64,000 nucleotides of DNA, from the NCBI GenBank assembly GCA_003279535.1, contig QCHO01000003.1, forward strand, positions 27,028 to 91,027, read 5' to 3'. The notes under the pieces were generated by a model that saw nothing but the letters and a program-made list of their open reading frames with translations, did no database searches and was not told the origin of the DNA. The DNA is from Prochlorococcus sp. AG-402-C22 (GTDB taxonomy: Bacteria > Cyanobacteriota > Cyanobacteriia > PCC-6307 > Cyanobiaceae). Position numbers and translations under genes: made by a program. Position 1 is the stretch's first letter. Every line of letters starts with the position of its first letter. Positions 7,641-17,528 of the stretch are shown here, in pieces.

Positions 7641-10600
7641 ATGCACAGAATACTAAATATCGCAGGAAATGAAAAAAATAATGATGATTTAATAGAGCAA
7701 CCAGTAGCCGATTTTATTTTTATCACAAGCGTTAAAGCTGATTTAAATCTTATATCAAACCTATTGATAGAAGAGGAATTCGCTTCATTAAAAAATAATA
7801 TAAGGGCCATAGAAATTTCTAATTTAAATTCCTTATCCCAAATAGATAACTATCTATTAAAAACCGTTAATTATGCAAAAGTTGTCGTACTAAGATTATT
7901 TGGAGATAAAGGTACATGGAATTATGGAATTGAACAACTTTTAAACTGGCAAGCAGTTAATAAAAAAAGGAGACTAATAGTACTGTCGGGCACCATTGAT
8001 CAGGAAGTTTCCTTATGTGAAATAAGTAGTATTGATAAAAATATTGCATTAAATATTTCTAGATTACTAAGATCTGGCGGATTGGATAACTATAGAAAAT
8101 TCCTTAATTGTTTAACTTATCTTCAAAAAGAAGAAATATTAATTCCCGATAAATTTTTAAATATTACTTTTTATGCAGATCCTTATTTATATGATTGGAA
8201 AATTGAAAAAGGAGAAAAAATAGGAATTATTTCTTATAAATCACTTTTTTTAGCCAATGAAATTGACGTTAACGAAAAACTTAACTTGCAGTTAAGAAAA
8301 TGCGGACTATCCCCTAAAACATTTTTTATTTCAACTCTAAAAGATCAAAATATCCAAAAGAAATTAATAGACATTTTTAAAAAAGAAGATATAAAACTAA
8401 TAATTACAACAACTTCATTTTCTTCATCTCAAATAAAAAATAACGATTTAATTGAAAATTCAACAAATATTTTTACTTCATTAAAAATCCCAATTCTACA
8501 ACTTCTTTCGTCTAATAGATCAAGACAAAATTGGTTAAATTCATCTATTGGTATGAATTCATCTGATTTATTAATGCAAATAATTATTCCTGAATTTGAT
8601 GGAAGAATTACTACCTGTCCTTCTGCTTTTAAAGAAATTATTTCTGTCAAAAATACACTTTACAGTGAAATTAGTAGTTACAAAGCTGATACTAATGGTA
8701 TTAAATGGATTTCAAAATTAGCAAAAAATTATGTGATACTTCAAAAACTTGATAATTTTAATAAAAAAATTTGTTTAGTAATAAGTAATTATCCAGTAAA
8801 AAATGGAAGAATTGGAAATGGTGTTGGTCTTAATACACCAACTTCGATAATAAATATTCTTAACTGGTTAAAAGAAGAAGGTTATGACCTTGGATCTGGA
8901 GATCATCCACAAGATTCTTCTGAATTAATGTCTATGCTTATTAAAACCAGAACAAATGATATTGAATCTCAAAATAATAAACCATTAGATTACTTACCAC
9001 TTAGCAAATACCTAAAATATTGGAATTATTTAGAAATTGACCCCAAAAATCTTATAGTAAAACGTTGGGGACAGCCATCTGAAGCAATCGATCTGGATAA
9101 CAAAGGCTTCTCAATAAATGGTCTTAAATTCGGAAAAATAACATTATTGATTCAACCTCAACGAGGATATGATTCTTACACCGATAGAGATATTCATTCT
9201 CCTGATCTTCCCCCTCCGCATAGATATTTGGCGCAATATCATTGGATAGAAAAAGTTTTTAATGCAAATGCTATTTGCCATATAGGTAAACACGGTACTG
9301 TTGAATGGTTACCTGGCAAATCTATAGGTCTCAGCAATAAATGTTTCCCAAATATTATTTGTCCAGCTATACCTAATATATATCCCTTTATCGTAAATGA
9401 TCCTGGAGAAGGATCCCAGGCTAAAAGAAGAACTGCTGCTACAATTATTGACCATTTAACACCTCCTTTGGATAGGTCAGAATTATATGGAAAATATTCA
9501 AATTTGGAAAATTATTTAGACGAATATTTTGAAGCAAAATTATTAAATTCTAATCGTATTGAAATAATAGAAAAATCTATTTTTGATTTAATTAATAAAG
9601 ATTTTACCGAAATAACTTTAGATAATAAAAACAATCAAATAGAGGAAATTGATTCCTTTCTATGCAAAATTAAAGAATCTCAAATTAGGACAGGTCTGCA
9701 TGTATTTGGTAATAGGCAGAATGAAATTAATGAAATAAATTTATTCTTGTGTATTGCTAGAGTGCCAACTGCATCCCGCATTGGTGTTGTTCAATATATA
9801 GCAAAACATTTAAAACTAGATTTGAACCCTTGGACTAATAAATATGATCAGGAGTTAAGTGTAAAAGATAAAAAAATATTATTTACTTTTTCAAACAAAA
9901 ACATTTTAAACTTTAGAATGTCTATTGACTTTTTGGAACAACAAGCAAAATATCTAATATATTTGTTTTTTTACAAAAACAAAGCCAATATAAAAAATCT
10001 AGATAAATATAAAAATCAAAAGATAATAGACTTTTTCATTAATAATAAAAAACATAATGATTATTTTTTATTATTAAAAAATGAGATTCTAAACCCCATA
10101 ATTAATTCCTCATATAATGAGAAATTTTCATTTATTAATTCATTAAATGGTCAATATGTAAAAAGTGGTCCATCAGGAGCTCCAACGAGAGGTAAAACTG
10201 AAGCTTTACCCACTGGTAAAAATTTTTTTTCAGTTGATTCGAGAGGACTGCCAACTGAATCAGCATGGATTGTGGGTTGTAAATCTGCCTCTCAAATACT
10301 TGATTTATACAAACAAGAAAATGGAGAAGATTTAAAAAATATAGCAATATCTGTATGGGCAACATCTACAATGCGAAATGGTGGAGAAGATATTTGTCAA
10401 ATACTATATTTATTAGGCGTACAACCCATATGGGATGGACCTTCAAGGAGGGTAATCGATTTAGAAATTATTCCTTTATCTATTATCGATAGGCCCAGGG
10501 TTGATGTGACGTTAAGGATTTCGGGAATGTTTAGAGACGCATTTCCTCAGCTAGTAAAATTAACATCTAAAGCAATAAATCTTGTTTCTAATCTTAATGA

Positions 10601-11378
10601 GGATAGTAAGTTTAACCCTCTAGCTAGATTATTAAGGGAAGGTGAACCAATTAACCGAATTTTTGGATCAGCACCAGGTTCATATGGAGCCGGTCTACAG
10701 GAACTAATATCAAATTCTAATTGGGAAGATATTGATGATTTTGGAGAATCTTTTCTTAATTGGAGTAAGTGGATTTACAATGATAATCCTGATCCAATAG
10801 AGGATAAAAAATCATTAGAAAATGCTCTTAAGAATGTGCAGTTAGTTGTTCATAACCAAGATAATAAGGAACATGATATTTTAGATTCCGATGATTATTA
10901 TCAGTTTCAGGGTGGTTTATCTTCCGCAATTAAAAAAATTAGTGGTAAATTACCTGAACTTTATCATGGTGATTTATCTAAATTTGGATTATCAAATATT
11001 TCAAAATTAAAAGATGAAATTAATAAAGTTGTTATATCAAGAATTCTTAACCCTAAATGGATAAATGGGATGAAGGAAAATGGATATAAGGGAGCTTTTG
11101 AATTTTCTGCGTCATTGGATTACTTATATGCTTTTGATGCCACTACAGATGTTGTTTCAGATTGGTGTTATGAAGAAGTTTATAAATCATGGTTATGTGA
11201 TCAAGATCTTATGAATTTCTTTTTAGAGAATAATCCATGGGCTTTGAGAGATATATCACAAAGATTTCTTGAAATCATAAATAGAAAAATGTGGAAAAAT
11301 TGTTCTTCTGGTGTCACTGAAACTTTAAAGCATATAATTATTAATACAGATTCAATAATTGAGAAAAACGAATTCTGA
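7641..11378 (+). CDS. cobN: cobaltochelatase large subunit CobN
   Basis: 1245 residues, matching the length of CobN/ChlH-type chelatase large subunits. The CobN signature region includes HIGKHGTVEWLPGKSIGLS (about 550-568) and SGPSGAPTRGKTEALPTGKN (about 845-864), followed by RNGGEDICQILYLLGVQP. It inserts cobalt into the corrin ring in the aerobic-type cobalamin pathway, using AAA+ partners; in cyanobacteria the ChlI/ChlD chelatase subunits are thought to serve, and no cobS/cobT is seen here. I prefer CobN over ChlH on the annotation-level similarity of these motifs and the length. The stop lies 1 bp from the convergent stop of the PHP gene. Confidence 0.92.
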   Translation: MHRILNIAGNEKNNDDLIEQPVADFIFITSVKADLNLISNLLIEEEFASLKNNIRAIEISNLNSLSQIDNYLLKTVNYAKVVVLRLFGDKGTWNYGIEQLLNWQAVNKKRRLIVLSGTIDQEVSLCEISSIDKNIALNISRLLRSGGLDNYRKFLNCLTYLQKEEILIPDKFLNITFYADPYLYDWKIEKGEKIGIISYKSLFLANEIDVNEKLNLQLRKCGLSPKTFFISTLKDQNIQKKLIDIFKKEDIKLIITTTSFSSSQIKNNDLIENSTNIFTSLKIPILQLLSSNRSRQNWLNSSIGMNSSDLLMQIIIPEFDGRITTCPSAFKEIISVKNTLYSEISSYKADTNGIKWISKLAKNYVILQKLDNFNKKICLVISNYPVKNGRIGNGVGLNTPTSIINILNWLKEEGYDLGSGDHPQDSSELMSMLIKTRTNDIESQNNKPLDYLPLSKYLKYWNYLEIDPKNLIVKRWGQPSEAIDLDNKGFSINGLKFGKITLLIQPQRGYDSYTDRDIHSPDLPPPHRYLAQYHWIEKVFNANAICHIGKHGTVEWLPGKSIGLSNKCFPNIICPAIPNIYPFIVNDPGEGSQAKRRTAATIIDHLTPPLDRSELYGKYSNLENYLDEYFEAKLLNSNRIEIIEKSIFDLINKDFTEITLDNKNNQIEEIDSFLCKIKESQIRTGLHVFGNRQNEINEINLFLCIARVPTASRIGVVQYIAKHLKLDLNPWTNKYDQELSVKDKKILFTFSNKNILNFRMSIDFLEQQAKYLIYLFFYKNKANIKNLDKYKNQKIIDFFINNKKHNDYFLLLKNEILNPIINSSYNEKFSFINSLNGQYVKSGPSGAPTRGKTEALPTGKNFFSVDSRGLPTESAWIVGCKSASQILDLYKQENGEDLKNIAISVWATSTMRNGGEDICQILYLLGVQPIWDGPSRRVIDLEIIPLSIIDRPRVDVTLRISGMFRDAFPQLVKLTSKAINLVSNLNEDSKFNPLARLLREGEPINRIFGSAPGSYGAGLQELISNSNWEDIDDFGESFLNWSKWIYNDNPDPIEDKKSLENALKNVQLVVHNQDNKEHDILDSDDYYQFQGGLSSAIKKISGKLPELYHGDLSKFGLSNISKLKDEINKVVISRILNPKWINGMKENGYKGAFEFSASLDYLYAFDATTDVVSDWCYEEVYKSWLCDQDLMNFFLENNPWALRDISQRFLEIINRKMWKNCSSGVTETLKHIIINTDSIIEKNEF

Positions 11379-11379
11379 A

Positions 11380-12027
11380 TTATCTTCCTAAAAGTGAAAG
11401 CCCATGACTATCTGTTCCACATGTTTTTAGCATGGAATATTTATCTGCTAATTTATCGATTTCTGAACAGACAAATAAACTAGGTTTCCATTCATCATTT
11501 AGTTCATAATCGTACCAAACTTCTACACCATCAATACCTTGTATATTGGCCTCTGGAATTAATTTATAAAAAGGAATCCTGTACCTCGCTGGATGTGCCA
11601 GAAATGATAAACCACCAGCTAAATTTATTGCTTTAATAACTGATTTAATATTCAAATCATTTCCTATTGGTGATTCTCCAAGGATGTAGGGATTAAGGTA
11701 TTTACTTGTTATGTCTATTCCCAATCCAATTACATGTACTAAACATCCTAGAATTAAACAATTAATTTCTATGCCAGTAATTAATCTAAAAGAATCTTTA
11801 GGATAATTTCTAAGTATATTATTTTTTTTAATATATTCATGAGCCTTAATTGTATGATGATCGGTTATTGATAAAAATTTCAATTTATTTTTATGAGCTT
11901 GTTCTAGAATTTCATACGGATCTAGACTGCCATCACTAAATTTCGTATGACAATGAAAATTAATATTTTTTGGACAACTATTTTTATTAATATTTGAGGT
12001 TAATTTTATTAAGTCTTCCCTATTCAT
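11380..12027 (-). CDS. PHP-domain phosphoesterase
   Basis: 215 residues. FHCHTKFSDGS (near 24-34) gives the HxH of a polymerase-and-histidinol-phosphatase domain, SITDHHTI the next metal ligands and GTDSHG near the C-terminus the last. The family includes TrpH/YciV-type 3'-phosphate and RNA 5'-end nucleases and AMP phosphatases. The length is shorter than E. coli RnaAM (about 290), so substrate is open. Its start overlaps the hemJ stop by 8 bp, so the two are translated from one message, with hemJ first. Confidence 0.82.
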   Translation of the reverse strand: MNREDLIKLTSNINKNSCPKNINFHCHTKFSDGSLDPYEILEQAHKNKLKFLSITDHHTIKAHEYIKKNNILRNYPKDSFRLITGIEINCLILGCLVHVIGLGIDITSKYLNPYILGESPIGNDLNIKSVIKAINLAGGLSFLAHPARYRIPFYKLIPEANIQGIDGVEVWYDYELNDEWKPSLFVCSEIDKLADKYSMLKTCGTDSHGLSLLGR

Positions 12028-12586
12028 TACTTAAAGAGTTCTCATTTTTCTTTCTAATCTTTGCATATAATTGTATTGAGGCCAACATGAAAATAACTAA
12101 TCCAACTACACTCCATGTAGCAACACTCGTAGGAAAATTATTTTTAAAAATAACTAAAAGTACAATTATAAATAATAATAAAGTCGGTAATTCGTTTAAT
12201 AATCTTAGATTTCTTGCTGAAATGGTAGAGGTACCATTTTGTAATGAATACATGATTTTATAACAATAAGAATGATAAATTACCAACCCTAAAACAAAAG
12301 AAATTTTGATTTGCAACCACTTTTCACTTAACCAACTTGGCTGCATAATAACCATGCATATAGCCATACTTAAAGCTAATATCATCCCAGGAGTAGTGAT
12401 TATATTCGCCAACCTTTTTTCCATCAAGGTATATTGATTATTAAAGGCAATTTTTAATTCATTATCCAAATTTTTAGATTCTTCATGATATATAAAAAGT
12501 CTTACTAAATAAAATAGTCCTGAAAACCAAACGATTACACCAATTATGTGAAGTGATTTAAACCAGAGATATGCTTCAGCTGTCAA
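12020..12586 (-). CDS. hemJ: protoporphyrinogen IX oxidase HemJ
   Basis: 188 residues with about four hydrophobic helices. The opening WFKSLHIIGVIVWFSGLFYL, with the conserved histidine, and the GMILALSMAI and EKWLQIKISFVLGLVIYHSY segments match HemJ (UPF0093), the membrane enzyme that most cyanobacteria use to oxidise protoporphyrinogen IX before heme and chlorophyll branch. The start is a TTG (12586); no ATG exists upstream of the first conserved helix. It is followed by the overlapping PHP gene. No hemG or hemY is in the window. Confidence 0.9.
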   Translation of the reverse strand: MTAEAYLWFKSLHIIGVIVWFSGLFYLVRLFIYHEESKNLDNELKIAFNNQYTLMEKRLANIITTPGMILALSMAICMVIMQPSWLSEKWLQIKISFVLGLVIYHSYCYKIMYSLQNGTSTISARNLRLLNELPTLLLFIIVLLVIFKNNFPTSVATWSVVGLVIFMLASIQLYAKIRKKNENSLSNE

Positions 12587-12679
12587 ATTACTAGATTTTT
12601 AATAATTATATATTTTAAATATAGTTATTTTTAACAATATCAAGAAATCTATTTTTCAAAAATTAATTAATATTTATAA

Positions 12680-14632
12680 CTAATGAAAATATTCATATAT
12701 ATCATTTACTGAATTTTTACCAAGTCCTTTAACTTTGGATAATTCCTCTTTACTAGCTATTCTTATTGCGTCTATTGATTTGAAATGTTCTAGCAATTCT
12801 CTTATTCTTGATGGCCCCAATCCACTTATTTGTGATAGTTGTGATCTATTCATTCTTTTAGATCTTTTGTCCCTATGAAAAGACAATGCAAATCTATGTG
12901 CTTCATCTCTTAACCTTCTTAGTAAAAGAACTCCTTTTTGATTTTCATCAGTATCAAGAGATTTAGTAAAGCCTGGTATAAATATTTCTTCATTTTTTTT
13001 TGCCAATGAACATATAGTAACTTCTTCCTCAAGATTTAATTCTTTTAATGCTTTTATGGCGGCATTTAACTGCCCTTTACCACCGTCAATCATTATTAAA
13101 TCAGGCCAATCTGATAGAAGTTCATTATCTAATTTGCTATTCGTTTTATCATTTAATATTGAAAAATCTCCTCCGCTTTTTTTAAATCTTGACCATTTTT
13201 TAAATCTTCTATATATAACTTCATATATCGAGGCAAAATCATCACTATGTCCAATAAAAACGTTAGGATCTTTAATCTTATATTTCCTATAATGCTGTTT
13301 AGAAGGAATGCCATCAATAAAAACGACTTGTGATGCTACAGGGTCAGTACCTTGAATATGGCTTATATCATAACCTTCAATTCTTTTAGGTTGTTCGCTT
13401 AATTCAAGTATTTGGGTAAGATCTTCAACTGCAGATTCATTATCTTGTATCCCATTTAATATTCTATCTAATTCTAATTTTGCATTTTTTAAAACCATCT
13501 CTACCGTCTCATGTTTTTTATTTCTTTTTGGGATAATAAGTTTTACTTTGTTTTTTCTTAGCTCAGTTAACCAATCCTCTATTGTTTTTTGTTTTGGAAT
13601 GTTATATTGCACAAGAATTTCTGATGGTATTTCTACTCCTTCTACATTCATATAATGCTCTTCTAATACTCTTTGCAATATAAGATTTTCTTCTTCATTA
13701 TTTAATTTTTGACTATAGCCAATTCTTCCAATGAGCTTACCAGATCTCATTTGAAAAATTTGTATGCTAGCAACGTTTTTTTCTGAAACTATCCCAAATA
13801 TATCTCTATTAATTGATGAATCTGGAATTGAAATTTTTTGTGATTCAGTTAATAAATTTAAACCTGTAATTTGATCTCTTATTTTTGCTGCATTTTCATA
13901 ATCTAAATCATCTGAGAATTGCAACATTTTTTTTTGTAAAAATATTTCTAAGTCATCATTTCTTCCCTGAAATATCATTGATACTTGTTTTATTATTTTT
14001 TTATAATCCTCTGATGATATTACTTCTTGGCATACACCTGGACATCTTCCTATTGAATAATTCAAACAAGTTCTATCCTTATAAACTGGCCTTGGTCTTT
14101 GTCTAAGGGGAAATATTTTTTTAATCGTAAATAATGTTCTCCTTAATAGTCCGACATCAACATATGGTCCATAATATCTATCTAAATTATTTCTGTTTCT
14201 TCTTCTTCTTGTTATAAATATTCGCGGGTATTTCTCACTCCAAGTTATACAAAGATATGGATATTTCTTATCATCCTTTAAAAGAATATTAAAATATGGT
14301 TTGTTTGTTTTTATTAAATTTGACTCTAAATTTAATGCTTCATATTCGCTATCTGTAATTATAATTTCGATTTCAGTTATTTGACGCACCATCAAACTTA
14401 ATCTTGGAGTTAAATCTGAAAAATTATTGAAATAACTACTTACTCTACTGCGTAGTTTTTTAGATTTTCCAATATAAAGTAAATTATTATTTATGTCTTT
14501 AAAAAGATAACATCCAGAAGATTTTGGAATTTCGGATAGTCTTGATTTCAATAATTCCTTATTATCAATTAATTTATATTCGATTTTAAAATTATATTTT
14601 TTATCTATTTTTTCGATTGAGGTATTACTCAT
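12680..14632 (-). CDS. uvrC: excinuclease ABC subunit C
   Basis: 650 residues. The GIY-YIG nuclease domain is at the start (GCYLF 40-44, LLYIGKSKKLRSRV around 51-64). The UVR motif is near 240-265 (DDLDYENAAKIRDQI). The C-terminal RNase H-like nuclease domain carries EGYDISHIQG, MIDGGKGQLNAA and RDEAHRFALSFHR, and two helix-hairpin-helix motifs close the protein (ISGLGPSRIRELL, VKGLGKNSVNDI). It makes the dual incisions in nucleotide excision repair with UvrB. The flavin reductase gene lies 11 bp upstream on the same strand, so they are probably cotranscribed. Confidence 0.97.
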   Translation of the reverse strand: MSNTSIEKIDKKYNFKIEYKLIDNKELLKSRLSEIPKSSGCYLFKDINNNLLYIGKSKKLRSRVSSYFNNFSDLTPRLSLMVRQITEIEIIITDSEYEALNLESNLIKTNKPYFNILLKDDKKYPYLCITWSEKYPRIFITRRRRNRNNLDRYYGPYVDVGLLRRTLFTIKKIFPLRQRPRPVYKDRTCLNYSIGRCPGVCQEVISSEDYKKIIKQVSMIFQGRNDDLEIFLQKKMLQFSDDLDYENAAKIRDQITGLNLLTESQKISIPDSSINRDIFGIVSEKNVASIQIFQMRSGKLIGRIGYSQKLNNEEENLILQRVLEEHYMNVEGVEIPSEILVQYNIPKQKTIEDWLTELRKNKVKLIIPKRNKKHETVEMVLKNAKLELDRILNGIQDNESAVEDLTQILELSEQPKRIEGYDISHIQGTDPVASQVVFIDGIPSKQHYRKYKIKDPNVFIGHSDDFASIYEVIYRRFKKWSRFKKSGGDFSILNDKTNSKLDNELLSDWPDLIMIDGGKGQLNAAIKALKELNLEEEVTICSLAKKNEEIFIPGFTKSLDTDENQKGVLLLRRLRDEAHRFALSFHRDKRSKRMNRSQLSQISGLGPSRIRELLEHFKSIDAIRIASKEELSKVKGLGKNSVNDIYEYFH

Positions 14633-14643
14633 TATATAGAAAA

Positions 14644-15132
14644 TTAACCTCCGTAATTCCAGCCAGTTGATGATAAATTAAGAGAATCAACATCATTATT
14701 CAAATAAGCAGATTGAACTTCACCTACAAAAACGGTATGGTCTCCATGCATAACACTTCCAACAACTTTACATTCAACACCACCAACACTATCTACTAAA
14801 ATAGGCAGGCCAAGCTCACCTAAATTAAATTCAACAGATTCAAATCTTCCTCCTAATGCTTTTTGAGGTTTAAAGAAAACAGCTGCTAGATCCTTTTGAT
14901 CACTTTTAAGAACATTAAGTGAGAACTTATTTGTAGATGTTATTATTTCATGACTAGAACCCTCTGCTCTAACAGCCATAACAACTAATGGTGGATTAAA
15001 TGAACCTTGAGTAACCCAGCTAGCAGTAAATCCATTTACTTCATTTTTATTTTCATCCATAACACCACAAATGAATAATCCGTGAGGTATTTTTCTTAAT
15101 AAGATTTTTTTTGCTTCTAGATTTAATGTCAT
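14644..15132 (-). CDS. flavin reductase-like FMN-binding protein
   Basis: 162 residues with the flavin reductase (FMN-binding split barrel) pattern: GLFICGVMDENKNEVNGFTA, SWVTQGSFNPPLVVMAV and the C-terminal DHTVFVGEVQSA. Members bind FMN and reduce it with NAD(P)H or act within flavodiiron and monooxygenase systems. In cyanobacteria a related domain is fused to flavodiiron proteins; here it is free-standing. It is the first gene of a pair with uvrC, an association that does not explain its substrate. The start ATG is only 59 bp from divergent coaD. Confidence 0.82.
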   Translation of the reverse strand: MTLNLEAKKILLRKIPHGLFICGVMDENKNEVNGFTASWVTQGSFNPPLVVMAVRAEGSSHEIITSTNKFSLNVLKSDQKDLAAVFFKPQKALGGRFESVEFNLGELGLPILVDSVGGVECKVVGSVMHGDHTVFVGEVQSAYLNNDVDSLNLSSTGWNYGG

Positions 15133-15191
15133 AATTGTTTTATCTAATAAACTTATTTTAACTAAATTTCTTATTCGATCATAATAAATTC

Positions 15192-15665
15192 ATGAAAATT
15201 CTTTATCCAGGTACATTTGATCCACTTACAAACGGGCATATTGATTTAATAGAAAGGGCTGAAAAATTATTTGGCAATCTAGTTGTAGCTGTTTTAGAAA
15301 ATACTTCTAAAACACCAACATTTAATCTTCAAAGAAGAATATTACAAATAAAAAATTCACTTTCTCATTTACCTAGTGTTGAAGTTATTTCTTATTCAGG
15401 CCTAACTGTCGATTGTGCTAAGGAATTAAAAGCTAACCTTATATTAAGAGGCTTACGAGCAATGAGTGATTTTGAGTATGAACTCCAGATCGCTCATACA
15501 AATAAATCTTTAAATGATGATGTTGAAACTATATTTTTATCAACAAATACAAATTTTAGTTTTCTTAGTAGTTCTTTAGTAAAAGAAGTTGCAAAATTTG
15601 GAGGAGAGATTAATCACATGGTACCCCCATTTGTAGAAAGGGATTTAAAAGAATACTTTAAATAA
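15192..15665 (+). CDS. coaD: phosphopantetheine adenylyltransferase
   Basis: 157 residues, standard for CoaD. The nucleotidyltransferase motif TNGH is at 13-16 in [16 protein letters not shown]; the second nucleotide-binding motif is the ISSTxVR-like SSSLVKE (126-132); [12 protein letters not shown] is the family signature. It makes dephospho-CoA from 4'-phosphopantetheine and ATP. It stands alone, divergent from the flavin reductase and convergent with the carboxypeptidase (5 bp between stops). Confidence 0.96.
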   Translation: MKILYPGTFDPLTNGHIDLIERAEKLFGNLVVAVLENTSKTPTFNLQRRILQIKNSLSHLPSVEVISYSGLTVDCAKELKANLILRGLRAMSDFEYELQIAHTNKSLNDDVETIFLSTNTNFSFLSSSLVKEVAKFGGEINHMVPPFVERDLKEYFK

Positions 15666-15670
15666 TATTT

Positions 15671-16900
15671 TTATTTACATGACTTCATATAATAAATTTT
15701 GCGTAATAATTTAAAAGCCTTTTCTTTATCAATTTTATTAGAATTTTGGATAATGCTAATAATTATGGGCTTCTCATTTTTATATAAATAGCCTGATAAT
15801 GCAAATACGTTTGAAAGAGTACCAGTTTTACCAAAGAACTTTCCTGCCAATTCAGTATTTACAAATCGTTTAGCTAATGTTCCTCTTACTCCCATAATTG
15901 AAAGTGTAGATTGATAAGCTTTAAAATCATTAGAATATCTCATTTTATCTAAAAATAATACAACTAACTTTGTTGTAATTTTATTTTTTCTAGACAATCC
16001 ACTAGCATCTGCAAAATATATATTAGTTACTGGGAGACCTTTATTCTCTAACCAATTTTTCAATTTTATATAATCATTATCGTTCCATGTATTTGAGGCA
16101 TTTTTAAAGATAGATTCTGCAGTAAAATTATGGCTTTCAGAATTTGACAGAGTTAATAATGAGAGAATTGGAGTTGAATATACTTTATTAATCTCGGTAG
16201 TATCTTTTAAATAGAATTTTTTTTCTGAATCAAAAATATTAATATTTAAATTTGAATTTGAAAATTTATTTTTTAAATAGTTTTTAATAAAATTTTTTAA
16301 AGCATAAATATCATCATATTTATTGTGATTACTTTCTATTGCAAGAGAGGTAATTGGAGATCCATATTCGTAAAGTTTATCAGTATTTGTCCAACCTATA
16401 GGCCAATATAATTTTGAATCAATTTCTACAATATTAAAGTTAATAATTTTGTTTTCATTAACATTTGAAATTAGTTCAATTATGTTTTCATAATTTAAAT
16501 CTGGATCACCTTGACCAAGCAAATAATAATTATTTTTATCTTTTTTTAATAAGGATGTTTTTAAATTATCATTTAGATTATATTTACTTAAAACATAAGC
16601 TGATGAGAATAATTTTTGGTTTGATGCTGGCAATCTAGTAACTTCATCATTATAGGAACTAATTATTGTCCCATTATTATTGATAATTGATACACTAAAA
16701 GATTCATCAAGAGTTTCTTTCAATAAAGCATCATAATTAGGACACGTTTTATTTTTAGTAATTATTCCTGGAAAATTAAAATAAATACTATTTAGTAACC
16801 GTATTTTTTGATTTATTAGTAAATATCTTATTAAGAAAGGAGATGTTACTAATACAAGAAAAATGAGGAAAAATGAATAAATTTTTTTTATCACATTCAA
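15671..16900 (-). CDS. D-alanyl-D-alanine carboxypeptidase, PBP4 (S13) family
   Basis: 409 residues. A membrane-spanning or signal segment is at 5-28 (FFLIFLVLVTSPFLI). The serine peptidase S13 motifs are in order: SNQK at 93-96 (catalytic Ser and Lys), SHN in LSNSESHNFTAES, and KTG in FFGKTGTLSN near the end. It trims or cleaves cross-links in periplasmic peptidoglycan. The predicted start is TTG 16900, one base past the stop of the DUF1995 gene; GTG 16894 is equally possible, and no ATG is in frame. It is the last gene of the dapF run, which links a peptidoglycan precursor enzyme with a peptidoglycan hydrolase. Confidence 0.88.
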   Translation of the reverse strand: MNVIKKIYSFFLIFLVLVTSPFLIRYLLINQKIRLLNSIYFNFPGIITKNKTCPNYDALLKETLDESFSVSIINNNGTIISSYNDEVTRLPASNQKLFSSAYVLSKYNLNDNLKTSLLKKDKNNYYLLGQGDPDLNYENIIELISNVNENKIINFNIVEIDSKLYWPIGWTNTDKLYEYGSPITSLAIESNHNKYDDIYALKNFIKNYLKNKFSNSNLNINIFDSEKKFYLKDTTEINKVYSTPILSLLTLSNSESHNFTAESIFKNASNTWNDNDYIKLKNWLENKGLPVTNIYFADASGLSRKNKITTKLVVLFLDKMRYSNDFKAYQSTLSIMGVRGTLAKRFVNTELAGKFFGKTGTLSNVFALSGYLYKNEKPIIISIIQNSNKIDKEKAFKLLRKIYYMKSCK

Positions 16901-16901
16901 T

Positions 16902-17528
16902 CTATAAATTCACAAAAATAGATTCATTGTCGGGTTTAATTTCAAATTCTTTTTTAAAAAAATATTTTTTGTTTTCTTCTTTGAAAAGCAACCAGTTATT
17001 TGGATAAATATGCATTAGAGCAGCTTTATTTAAAGGCTGAATAAAATAAATATTTTTCCATGCTTTAACAAAGTTTTTACGCCTCTCTCTGATAACACTT
17101 CCTATACCAATATTTGCATCTTCAAATTTTGGATTTAATGAATAATGAGTTCCTTGATAATTATCAGACATAGGTTCAAATGAATCGAAATCATAAGGCT
17201 GAGGTAAAATAGATATCATTGCACTATCAATATTATTGATATTATTTGATTCATTAAATGATTTAAAAGTAAAGATTTTGTCTTTGATATCTGGATAGTC
17301 TCTTTGAGCCAAAGCAACAGCACCTTGATCAGCAAATGTTATGAATACATTTTTATTTTTAGCTAATATCTTGTAAATAGTTATTCCAATTCGGTTATAT
17401 TTCAATCCTTCAAAATTAAATTCTATAGTAAATCTTTTATTTGAATCTAATAAACTTGGAATAATTGCATCTTCCATATTTTTAAGAGATTCGTTTAAAT
17501 CTTTAGGTAATCTGTAAATAGTTTCCAT
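16902..17528 (-). CDS. DUF1995 family protein
   Basis: 208 residues from ATG 17528, which shares one base with the stop of the cysteine desulfurase gene (TAATG), the reason I prefer it over an upstream alternative start. It has the DUF1995 pattern (RFTIEFNFEGL near the start, ITFADQGAVALAQRDY in the middle), a family known in cyanobacteria and plastids and of unknown function. There is no signal peptide and no membrane helix. Tight translational coupling to a cysteine desulfurase hints at sulfur or Fe-S cluster work, but this is only context. Confidence 0.78.
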   Translation of the reverse strand: METIYRLPKDLNESLKNMEDAIIPSLLDSNKRFTIEFNFEGLKYNRIGITIYKILAKNKNVFITFADQGAVALAQRDYPDIKDKIFTFKSFNESNNINNIDSAMISILPQPYDFDSFEPMSDNYQGTHYSLNPKFEDANIGIGSVIRERRKNFVKAWKNIYFIQPLNKAALMHIYPNNWLLFKEENKKYFFKKEFEIKPDNESIFVNL

